Source: Fuerstiella sp.
GTDB lineage: Bacteria > Planctomycetota > Planctomycetia > Planctomycetales > Planctomycetaceae
DNA length: 64,000 nucleotides
Assembly: GCA_014238335.1 (NCBI GenBank)
Contig: JABABI010000005.1
Location: 95,804-159,803 of the forward strand
Direction of reading: 5' to 3'
A model generated the notes under the pieces. That model did no database searches. It was not told the origin of the DNA and saw only the letters and a list, made by a program, of their open reading frames with translations. Shown one piece after another: positions 9,360 to 16,829 of this stretch. Within the stretch, counting starts at the first letter, position 1. Each line of letters begins with the position of its first letter. The translations under genes and the position numbers were made by a program.

Positions 9360-9371
9360 GTCATCACCTCT

Positions 9372-9406
9372 CTGAAATGCATATGCAAATTGCATATGCA
9401 TTTCAG
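9372..9406. promoter_or_regulatory. Perfect 35-bp palindromic operator
   Basis: CTGAAATGCATATGCAA (17 nt), a central A, and the exact complement TTGCATATGCATTTCAG. Each half also contains the smaller palindrome TGCATATGCA. It lies 12 nt upstream of the MarR-family start codon, as expected for an autoregulatory site of a dimeric winged-helix repressor. Binding by that protein is inferred, and its gene is broken. Confidence 0.75.
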
Positions 9407-9541
9407 GGCGCGTCCACTGGAGAATCCGGATTTTTTGTCAAATGGCCGGGACACCATCGTTCAGCCCGTCGTCCAGAAGGCTGGTTGACAGACTTGCCCA
9501 AGTGTTGCGTTCTCATGCGCCAGTAACGATTCTGCAACATT

Positions 9542-10294
9542 TCATGGCCGCCGTGACGGTCGCTCCGAATCGGCCAGTTTCCGCACTTTCCGAAATACGG
9601 CGTTGAGCATCGGCTCGGTCAGTCGTCCCGTGAACGTGTTCTGCTGGCTGGGGTGATAGCTGCCAATCAAAGTGATTTCGCTGGTCAGTGGAACCGAAGC
9701 TCCGTGGCCGAACTTTGGTTTCCTGTCGGACAGCAAATTCTGTGGACAGTTGCTGCGAAAGTGACTCCACACGGTATTCCATGCAATTCCGCCAAGTGCC
9801 AGTAGCACTCGCACCGGCAGTTGAGCCAACGCAGCGTCGAACCATCCGGCACAGTTGGCCAGCTCTTCCGCCGTCGGCCTGTTGCCCGGAGGAGCGCAGT
9901 GGCAGGCGTTCGTGATTGCACAATTGACCAGCTGCAAACCATCGTCCGCCGAAGTTGCGTTCTTTTGGTTTGCAAAGCCAGCCTTGTGCAGAGCACGATA
10001 CAACCAGTCGCCGCTGCGGTCGCCGGTGAACATTCGTCCCGTGCGATTGGCTCCGTGAGCTCCAGGTGCAAGGCCCACGATCAACAACTGGGCCTGCGGA
10101 TCTCCGAAGTTAGGAACGGGTTTGCCCCAATAGGTTTCATTCCGGTAGGCCGCTCGCTTCTCTGATGCGACTGTTTGGCAATGTTCAATAAGTCTGGGGC
10201 ACTGTTCGCAGCCGATGATTTGCCTGTTGAGTGCATTCCAGCGGCGTTCGCGCGCCGACGTTCTTTTCTTTTGCACTGTTTTTCGATCACTCAT
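9542..10294 (-). CDS. Uracil-DNA glycosylase, family 5 (UdgB-like)
   Basis: A 250-residue glycosylase that removes uracil (and related deaminated bases) from DNA, starting base excision repair. The 4Fe-4S cluster ligands include C29 and C32 in the sequence GCEQCPRL, with further cysteines in NACHCAPPG and ANCAGW. Motif 1 is [19 protein letters not shown], where the acidic residue typical of other families is absent, as in family 5. The C-terminal motif GSYHPSQQN carries the conserved histidine. Its ATG overlaps the stop of the DUF1805 gene by 4 bp (ATGA), so the two are probably translated together. Cytoplasmic; length is normal for the family. Confidence 0.92.
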   Translation of the reverse strand: MSDRKTVQKKRTSARERRWNALNRQIIGCEQCPRLIEHCQTVASEKRAAYRNETYWGKPVPNFGDPQAQLLIVGLAPGAHGANRTGRMFTGDRSGDWLYRALHKAGFANQKNATSADDGLQLVNCAITNACHCAPPGNRPTAEELANCAGWFDAALAQLPVRVLLALGGIAWNTVWSHFRSNCPQNLLSDRKPKFGHGASVPLTSEITLIGSYHPSQQNTFTGRLTEPMLNAVFRKVRKLADSERPSRRP

Positions 10295-10641
10295 TGCGCG
10301 TCTGCAGAATCTGAGCCGGCCAACATGGTTTCGATGGCCGTGCGACCGGTGTCGCCAACCTGGATTCCCAGTTCCGCGGCTTTTGCGGTGACACCGACGA
10401 TTTTTGCGTCGAACAGGTCTTCAGGTTCCACCAGTGGATTGGTCGGTGTTCCTTTGGCAATCGCAATCGCCTGCCCGAATTCTTCGGCGGTCTGCAGGTC
10501 ATAGATGCCACAGCCGACAATACCAACGGAGGTCAGCACGGAACAATACTGACCGCCCATCCAGCGCTGGCTGGTCCCAATGGCCGACCCGTTTTCGAAT
10601 TGCAGTGGCCGCTGAGTGGAAGACGGGACCGTTTCAGTCAT
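10291..10641 (-). CDS. DUF1805 (YunC-like) protein
   Basis: A 116-residue protein starting at the ATG at 10641 ([20 protein letters not shown]). It matches the DUF1805/YunC family in [39 protein letters not shown] and [19 protein letters not shown]. The biochemical role of the family is unknown. An upstream reading in the same frame from 10746 has no supporting ribosome-binding site. It forms a two-gene operon with the downstream uracil-DNA glycosylase through an ATGA overlap. Whether they act together is not established. Confidence 0.85.
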   Translation of the reverse strand: MTETVPSSTQRPLQFENGSAIGTSQRWMGGQYCSVLTSVGIVGCGIYDLQTAEEFGQAIAIAKGTPTNPLVEPEDLFDAKIVGVTAKAAELGIQVGDTGRTAIETMLAGSDSADAQ

Positions 10642-10829
10642 GTGAATACCCTGATGTGCTGTAGAAAATCTGTTTGTGTCGACCACCTGCTTCCGAAGCG
10701 GTGAGTTTAGTTGGCTGCCGCGACAGATCAATCCAGAACAGGTCATCGGTGGCTGGACTCAGGTGCCAATTACCTCACAATAGAGTGCGACATTTCTGTG
10801 TCTTTTTCGAATTCCGGAGCCGGACCATC

Positions 10830-11909
10830 ATGACTCAGCAGACATCATCCCGTCGTCAGTTTCTATCCACTGCTGCAACTGGTGCCGCAGTAATTACCGC
10901 AGCACCCATGGCTTTCACGGCCAGCCGCACCAGCGATGAGGTCATTACCGGCGAAGGAGAACACAAGTTCCGAGTGCGCCACGACTGGCCGATGCTGCCG
11001 GACAAATACAACTGGCAGACGACTCATAATGTGGCCGTGGACAAATCCGGAAACCTGTATGTTATCCACGAAGGTCGCGCCGACCAGAAAGACCATCCGT
11101 CCATCTTCGTCTTTGATCCGGAACAAAAATTCATTCGAGCCTTCGGTGCTCAGTTTCAGGGTGGCGGACATGGAATCGAAGTACGGCAGGAAGGCAGTGA
11201 GGAATTCCTGTATGTCGCGGCATATCAACAGGTCAAGTGTTTCGCCAAGATGACGTTGACCGGAGAGATTGTCTGGTTTCGAAAAGCGCCGATGGAATCC
11301 GGCGTGTACGCTCCGGGCGAAGACACCAGCACTTCAAAAACATGGACACGTCAGGGATTCCTGCCGACGAATTTTGCGTTTCTGGACGATGGTGGATTTC
11401 TGCTGGCGGACGGCTACGGATCGTTCCATATTCATCGTTTTGACAAAGACGTAAACTGGGTCAGTAGCTTTGGTGGTGATGGTGACGGCAAAGGCAAATT
11501 CAAGACAGCTCACGGATTGTGGGTCGACAAACGTCCCGGGCGTGAACCGTCAATTGTTGTGACAGACCGGGCCCACAACACTTTGCAGATCTTCAACATG
11601 GATGGCGAATACCAGGAAACGCTGGAAGGTTTTGGCCTGCCTGCCAATGTGGACACGTGGCAGAACCTGATGCTCATACCTGAATTGAAGGCACGAGTGA
11701 CACTGCTGAACGAAAAGAACGAAGTCGTCGCACATCTCGGCACGGCGATTGATCGACTAAACAAGGTCAACAACCTTCGTGGTCAGCCAAACGAGTGGAA
11801 AGACGGCCAGTTCATTCATCCCCATGACGCGTGCTTTGCCGCAAACGGAGACATCTACGTCGCAGAATGGGTCGGCACAGGACGCATCACAAAGCTCGAA
11901 CGCGTATGA
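10830..11909 (+). CDS. Tat-exported NHL-repeat protein
   Basis: A 359-residue protein starting at the ATG at 10830, after GGAG. The leader MTQQTSSRRQFLSTAATGAA is a twin-arginine signal, so the folded protein is exported through Tat. The rest is an NHL/6-bladed propeller (HNVAVDKSGNLYVIHEG, GHGIEVRQEGSEEFLYVAA, FLDDGGFLLADGYGSFHIHR, TAHGLWVDKRPGREPSIVV, HDACFAANGDIYVAEW). Propellers of this class resemble peptidyl-alpha-hydroxyglycine lyase or lactonase folds, but no catalytic residues can be assigned here. It is divergent from the DUF1805 operon, with a shared ~190-bp intergenic region. Confidence 0.88.
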   Translation: MTQQTSSRRQFLSTAATGAAVITAAPMAFTASRTSDEVITGEGEHKFRVRHDWPMLPDKYNWQTTHNVAVDKSGNLYVIHEGRADQKDHPSIFVFDPEQKFIRAFGAQFQGGGHGIEVRQEGSEEFLYVAAYQQVKCFAKMTLTGEIVWFRKAPMESGVYAPGEDTSTSKTWTRQGFLPTNFAFLDDGGFLLADGYGSFHIHRFDKDVNWVSSFGGDGDGKGKFKTAHGLWVDKRPGREPSIVVTDRAHNTLQIFNMDGEYQETLEGFGLPANVDTWQNLMLIPELKARVTLLNEKNEVVAHLGTAIDRLNKVNNLRGQPNEWKDGQFIHPHDACFAANGDIYVAEWVGTGRITKLERV

Positions 11910-11971
11910 TGGCGTCACCAGACAATGTTGCTGTCAGAGTGTGCAGAACGCGCTGCTGTTAGCAGGCATTC

Positions 11972-13069
11972 TCACTGCTGTGCCCAGATGGCAGTAAGTT
12001 CCCGTTCCCAGATGGCTGCCAATTCAGATTCGCCCTGCACGGTCAGGTGGATTACGTCGCCAAGCATTGCAGACGTTGGCGGGATCTCGTTGTACGCATC
12101 AACGAACGGGATGTCATTCGCGGTGGCGAACAGAGCCAGAGCGTCCTGCAACCAAACGCCAAGTGCGATCGTGTGATCTGCCGAAGAGCCGCGTCCTGCC
12201 AAATGCAGCTTTGCAGATTCGCCAACCTCCGGGTGAGCGAGCATCGCTTGCGAACAGATGATCACTTCCGCTCCTGACTGTCTGACCCGCGATACGGTCG
12301 ACTGCAGCGCTGTCTGAAACAGGCGACTACCGGCCGGAGTTGGTTGGGTGCCGGAATGCGAAGGAGGATTAAACTCCGCCACCTGCCCGAGAAGTCTGTG
12401 GGCCACGAGACCGTACAACGTCGAGTACGCGGCCATTCTTTCCAAGGTCGAAGCACATAGGCCCCGCCCGGCAACATCAATGCTGGGCGTCTCGTCCAGC
12501 AGGTAGACCAGATCGTTCCAGCCCAGATAAAGGATCACTACGTCCGGCTCGAGTCGTGAAATATGGCTGTCGAAGCGACGGGAGCTTTGAATCAGATTGT
12601 ATCCAGGGACTCCACCGTTGAGGACTTCCACAGAATCACCATTTGAACGCAGACGGTTCTCAAGTACTCGACAGGCTTCTTCGCCGTCGCTGACAAGGTA
12701 GCCAAAGACTGAGGAGCCACCGATGACCGCGACACGGTGTGTGCCCATCGGTCTCACTTCCTCAACAGCCGGCCCACGCAGCCCAAATCGATTTATCGAA
12801 ATCTTCTGGGCGCCGGACCGAAAACGGTAGTCTTCGGCAAGCGTGTATCCATTCATCGGATCCGGCACAAGTAGAGTGATGCTGCCGACGTAACAGTTTG
12901 ACGTCCACCCGCGGCAATACACGTAGCCTCGCACAACGAGTTCGACGCTGACGAGTGACAGCAACGCGCTGAACAGGAAAACGACGCCTCGTTTCAGCCA
13001 GTGTCGCCGCCGTGTTTGTCGACGCAGGTTTCTACTTTCCATGCGGCTGTCAGCGGCAATTGTTTCCAT
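11972..13069 (-). CDS. Membrane-anchored SGNH/GDSL hydrolase
   Basis: A 365-residue protein from the ATG at 13069 (METIAADSRMESRNLRRQ). One N-terminal membrane segment (GVVFLFSALLSLVSVELVV) is followed by an SGNH hydrolase: block I AVIGGSSVFG (serine nucleophile), block II GGVPGYN, block III LGWND, and the C-terminal D-x-x-H in GDVIHLT. Such enzymes are serine esterases or acetyltransferases that often act on cell-surface polysaccharides. It lies 14 bp after the stop of a second SGNH gene on the same strand (13084-14565), so the two form an operon. Confidence 0.88.
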   Translation of the reverse strand: METIAADSRMESRNLRRQTRRRHWLKRGVVFLFSALLSLVSVELVVRGYVYCRGWTSNCYVGSITLLVPDPMNGYTLAEDYRFRSGAQKISINRFGLRGPAVEEVRPMGTHRVAVIGGSSVFGYLVSDGEEACRVLENRLRSNGDSVEVLNGGVPGYNLIQSSRRFDSHISRLEPDVVILYLGWNDLVYLLDETPSIDVAGRGLCASTLERMAAYSTLYGLVAHRLLGQVAEFNPPSHSGTQPTPAGSRLFQTALQSTVSRVRQSGAEVIICSQAMLAHPEVGESAKLHLAGRGSSADHTIALGVWLQDALALFATANDIPFVDAYNEIPPTSAMLGDVIHLTVQGESELAAIWERELTAIWAQQ

Positions 13070-13083
13070 GAGCGTTGATCCCT

Positions 13084-14565
13084 TCAGCGTTGAGGGTCTG
13101 AAGTTGCAGTTAAAGGCGGACCGTCGCCGCGTCCCTGCGCCCACGCTTCCAGTGACTTCAGCGTTCTCTGACCGCGCAGAAAGTACAGATTATCCAGCGA
13201 CTGCAGGTGATCCTCGAAGGCCGTCTGCGCCGCCGTTGTCCATTCGTTCTGTTCCACGGCAATGACGCTTAGGCTTTGCAGTCTGTCGATTATGGAAAAG
13301 GCAATCTTCTGGTTACTGGCGAACGAAGGATGAATGTGATCGACCAGCACGGAATCACCGACGATATTGCGTCGAGCCGTTTGCTGCAGCATTTGATGAA
13401 TGTCGAGTAATGGCACAACATTTTTTTCCGCAACGCCGAACATCATGTCCCGCAGACCGGACGTCATTCTCAAAGGGCAGACGTCTTCGTCTTGGGCACG
13501 CTCAAGTGCTGTAACGGCGTCATGAAATCTGCCGTCCAATATACTGGCCTGCCCAAGCTGATACCATGAAAACGCGAATTGGTCATCTATTGCAGCAATC
13601 TGTTTAAGCAGGGTGATTGAGGTCTTCGTGTCCGTTGTCTGCAACTGACCGGCCGTCTTCAGATCAGTCGCGATCTGTCGTTGCGCAACGTCGTCTGTTC
13701 GTGCGGAAAACTCAGACTTGAATGGCGGACAATTCTGCAGGTTGGACGGCGGACGCATAAGAAGTAACGGAACGTCGGCGTGTTTGCACATGTCGATCAT
13801 GCGTTGCAGGTTTTGACCAAACGATTCGATGACCTCGTCAGCATGAAGTGCAGCGCGTGAATATGCTTCCAGGCCGCCCTGATGATCCAGCAATGCGTCG
13901 ACTTCTTCAGCCAGAACAGAATCGTAACCTGGCTGATCGACGACCGTATCTGCGGCGCGTATTCCGCCTATCGCTGTCTGGAGCAGACGAAAGCTGTTCC
14001 ATCCGTGAAGTGAGCGAAAAGTTTTCGATACGATTGGTGCTGCGGAAAGAACTTCAGCATACGTGATGCATTCCAGAAACTCATTGTGGCCTGTGCAAAC
14101 GATATACAGGTCCGGTTTGTAGCTGAGACATTCCTGCATGATCGGCAGCAGCCGGTAGCTGGCATACGAGACTCCCCCGCAGTTGACCACTTCCCATTGC
14201 ATCGAGGGCACGGCATGCTGCAGGCCGATTCCCAGGAATGTGCCGAATGACGTCGGCACGGAATACGGTCGTCCCTGAACCGTTGAACCACCAAAGACGA
14301 AGACGCGGAACTTATTTGGCGGCTTTTGAGCGGTAAAGGAATCGTCGGCAAAAAAACTACGACGGTTTTCAGCCACCTGATAGCTTTGATCGCCGTCGTT
14401 GAGTTTGAAGAGCGGTCGAACAGCAGCAAATTCCGCAAACGCGTCACTCACCGGACGTTCGGCGCCCCAGCCGGCAATCCGGCAGGTCATTTCAAACAGG
14501 GGCAGTGTGGAAAGCCCCAGCAACACAGCCGCGCAGCGAAACAGCAGCTTGCGATTTTTCGGCAT
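13084..14565 (-). CDS. SGNH/GDSL-hydrolase-like protein with TPR-like insert
   Basis: A 493-residue protein from the ATG at 14565, preceded by GGAAG. The N-terminal segment KLLFRCAAVLLGLSTLPLFEM is a membrane anchor or signal. SGNH blocks are visible: FVFGGSTVQG (Ser), NCGGVSYASY (Gly), CTGHNEFLE (Asn, H in place of the usual neighbour), and a late VDHIHPS (Asp/His). A helical TPR-like stretch (IDDQFAFSWYQLGQASILDG) sits before the last block. Planctomycetes have many such large SGNH proteins of unknown substrate. It is the first gene of an operon with the SGNH protein at 11972-13069. Surface glycan O-acylation or deacylation is a reasonable guess only. Confidence 0.85.
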   Translation of the reverse strand: MPKNRKLLFRCAAVLLGLSTLPLFEMTCRIAGWGAERPVSDAFAEFAAVRPLFKLNDGDQSYQVAENRRSFFADDSFTAQKPPNKFRVFVFGGSTVQGRPYSVPTSFGTFLGIGLQHAVPSMQWEVVNCGGVSYASYRLLPIMQECLSYKPDLYIVCTGHNEFLECITYAEVLSAAPIVSKTFRSLHGWNSFRLLQTAIGGIRAADTVVDQPGYDSVLAEEVDALLDHQGGLEAYSRAALHADEVIESFGQNLQRMIDMCKHADVPLLLMRPPSNLQNCPPFKSEFSARTDDVAQRQIATDLKTAGQLQTTDTKTSITLLKQIAAIDDQFAFSWYQLGQASILDGRFHDAVTALERAQDEDVCPLRMTSGLRDMMFGVAEKNVVPLLDIHQMLQQTARRNIVGDSVLVDHIHPSFASNQKIAFSIIDRLQSLSVIAVEQNEWTTAAQTAFEDHLQSLDNLYFLRGQRTLKSLEAWAQGRGDGPPLTATSDPQR

Positions 14566-14755
14566 ACGGACTTCCGACGAACAGAATGACTGGCATGGCG
14601 CTGCCGGACAGAATAAAACAGGGACTCTGCGACTGCAAAGCGGAACCTGCAAAATCACACTTCAGCACACAATGTCCTTCCAAATACGCAGTCACCGTTT
14701 CATGTGCAACGCTGCCGCAAGCCATTCCTGCCGCTCAATCATCTCGGAATCAATC

Positions 14756-16060
14756 ATGCCTGATCGCACCCATTGCCTTCTGTTTTGTGTCCTGGTGACC
14801 GTTGGATCTCAGGCCGTTGCCGAAAACTGGCCCGGCTGGCGGGGACCGCGGGGTGACGGAACATCACTGGAAACTAATGTTCCGACATCATGGAACGGAG
14901 AAACCGGCGAGAACATCTCATGGAAAGTGGCCGTTCCCGGAGGCGGACATGCGTCGCCGGTGATCTGGCAGAATCGCATCTTCCTGGTCAGTTGTCTGGA
15001 AGAGGAAGAAAAGCGGGTTTTGATTTGTCTTGATCGAGCGACGGGCAAGACTTTGTGGCAGACGACGGTCGTTGAATCGATTCTTGAGACCAAACATCGG
15101 CTCAACAGCCATGCTTCCGGCACTCCCGCGACCGACGGCAAGACGATCTACGTGACTTTCCTTGTTGCCGACGGACACGAAGTTCCCGCCCCTAACGTTG
15201 GCAACGCACGTCCTGTAACACCGGGCGAAATGGTCGTTGCGGCGTATGACTTTGACGGCAACAGGTTATGGGAAGTGAAGCCAGGCGAATTCACAAGCGT
15301 CCACGGCTTCTGTAGTGCGCCGGTGATTCACAGGAGTCTGCTGATCGTGAACGGTGACCACGATGGAACATCATACGTTGTGGCTCTGAACCGGTTCACG
15401 GGAAAAACGGTCTGGAAGACCTTCCGGGAACACAAGACCCGCAGTTACTGCACACCCATCATCCGAGACGTGGCCGGAAAGACTCAGATGGTCATGACGG
15501 GCAGCAAACGAATCGTCAGTTATGATCCACAGACGGGGAAACAGCACTGGCTCGTGGAAGGTCCGACTGAGCAGTTTGTTTCGTCCATGGTTTTTGATGG
15601 TCGCAAGTTCTACATGACGGCCGGATTTCCGACTTACCACGTGATGGGTATCGAACCGGACGGTTCCGGCGATGTGACGGATACGCACGTTGCGTGGCAC
15701 AGCACTCAGGCCAAGTGTTATGTCCCGTCGCCGGTGCTCGTGGGCAAGCACCTGTTTGTGGCCGACGACCGTGGCACCGCAAACTGCTTTAACACCGAAG
15801 ACGGCGAACGCCTGTGGCAGGATCGGCTTGGCAACCACTTCAGCGCTTCGCTTATTGCAGCAAACGGGCTGGCTTACTTTACAGCCGACGACGGGACAAC
15901 CAGCCTTGTGCGTCCCGGACCGAAAATGGATGTTGTGCAGGAAAACTCACTGGGCGAATTCACGTTTGCCTCGCCGGCGATTTCCAACGGACAGCTGTTT
16001 ATCCGAGGCGAAAAACATCTGTTCGCCATCGGTCAGGCAGCAAAGGTCGCTGCCAACTGA
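14756..16060 (+). CDS. Exported PQQ-like beta-propeller protein
   Basis: A 434-residue protein starting at the ATG at 14756 with a signal peptide (MPDRTHCLLFCVLVTVGSQA). Repeated blades carry the PQQ/BamB signature: NWPGWRGPRGDGTS, CLDRATGKTLWQTTV, ALNRFTGKTVWKTF, SYDPQTGKQHWLVEG, CFNTEDGERLWQDRL. Planctomycetes have many paralogues annotated as BamB-like or PQQ-binding; real cofactor binding is not shown. It resembles the protein at 34971-36251 in length and in its WPGWRGP opening. Divergent from the SGNH operon. Confidence 0.9.
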   Translation: MPDRTHCLLFCVLVTVGSQAVAENWPGWRGPRGDGTSLETNVPTSWNGETGENISWKVAVPGGGHASPVIWQNRIFLVSCLEEEEKRVLICLDRATGKTLWQTTVVESILETKHRLNSHASGTPATDGKTIYVTFLVADGHEVPAPNVGNARPVTPGEMVVAAYDFDGNRLWEVKPGEFTSVHGFCSAPVIHRSLLIVNGDHDGTSYVVALNRFTGKTVWKTFREHKTRSYCTPIIRDVAGKTQMVMTGSKRIVSYDPQTGKQHWLVEGPTEQFVSSMVFDGRKFYMTAGFPTYHVMGIEPDGSGDVTDTHVAWHSTQAKCYVPSPVLVGKHLFVADDRGTANCFNTEDGERLWQDRLGNHFSASLIAANGLAYFTADDGTTSLVRPGPKMDVVQENSLGEFTFASPAISNGQLFIRGEKHLFAIGQAAKVAAN

Positions 16061-16194
16061 CGCTGGTCGGCGCCGGCCAGTGTACAGAACCACTATCGTC
16101 TTGCTGCCTGGCAACGCCTGTCCCGGTAGCTTCGCTTCGGCATTTGCACAATTGGCCCACAAAAACTCGAACAAGCGTCGGCCAGCGATTGGTG

Positions 16195-16245
16195 TCGAAG
16201 CGGGAGCTTCCTTGAATAAGTCAGACTCCGGAGCCCGGGAACACG
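16195..16245. repeat. Short dispersed repeat-like segment
   Basis: The sequence GAAGCGGGAGCTTCC, then CTCCGGAGCCCGGGAACAC, resembles GAAGCGGAGCTTCCGGG and CTGGAGTCCGGGAACGAG at about 38930-38984. Both are intergenic. They seem to be diverged copies of one short planctomycete intergenic repeat. Function unknown. Confidence 0.4.
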
Positions 16246-16326
16246 CCTAACAAAACCTGTGAAGAGTGTTTCCGCAATCTCACCGCCTTTCTTCAAACAA
16301 TTTTTCTGTGGTGGAATGTCTGTACT

Positions 16327-16656
16327 TCAATGAACGACACTTATTGGAACTGAACCGGACGGAGCCCCGTATGACCGTTGGCCCGCTAATAGCAGCTTTA
16401 TCTCCGGTACCGATACTGATTGGCGGCGGAGTAGGCTTCGCGGTCGTTGCCGGTGTTTCGGCTCCAGAGAACTCACCGTGAGTTCAGAGGACTCATCGAT
16501 CAGTTTTATTAGCGTCTCATCGCTCCATGATCCGTCCAGAACAAGTTTCATCCACATCCAGCTTTTCTCTGCGGTCTCCCAGCTCTCCGATCGCATATCA
16601 TCCATCGCAAACGAGTTCGACTCCTGTTCGATTTCCGTATGTGTGGATATAGTCAT
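16327..16656 (-). pseudogene. Possible remnant of an MmcQ/YjbR (DUF419) family gene
   Basis: The reading frame contains AEKSWMWMKLVLDG followed by SDETLIKLIDESSELTVSSL. This resembles the C-terminal half of MmcQ/YjbR proteins (in E. coli YjbR, HWSTVYLDGSLPDSQIYYLV and a following DASY segment). The conserved N-terminal half is missing, and the sequence after PKHRQ does not look like the family. I therefore read it as a decayed fragment. The match rests on my memory of the family, so the call is weak. Confidence 0.35.
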
Positions 16657-16829
16657 ACTGCTGTGCTGCAGGATTCTTCAGAATGTATTTCCGCAGATTG
16701 CTTCGTGCATTTCGGATGGCACTGCCTGCAGAAAGCGGGCGATTGTCTGAGCACAGCAAAGAGCATCCTGTCTCATTGGACGCTCCGCCGAGCGCACCCT
16801 GAAGCAGAAAAGAAGGTGCAAGGCTTGTC

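Larger units (their letters stand above)
16061..16829. other. Gene-poor interval with repeat and gene remnant
   Basis: About 770 bp without an intact recognisable gene. It holds a short repeat-like segment (16195-16245) and a probable YjbR-like remnant (16327-16656). I see no RNA gene or mobile element in the rest. Confidence 0.6.
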
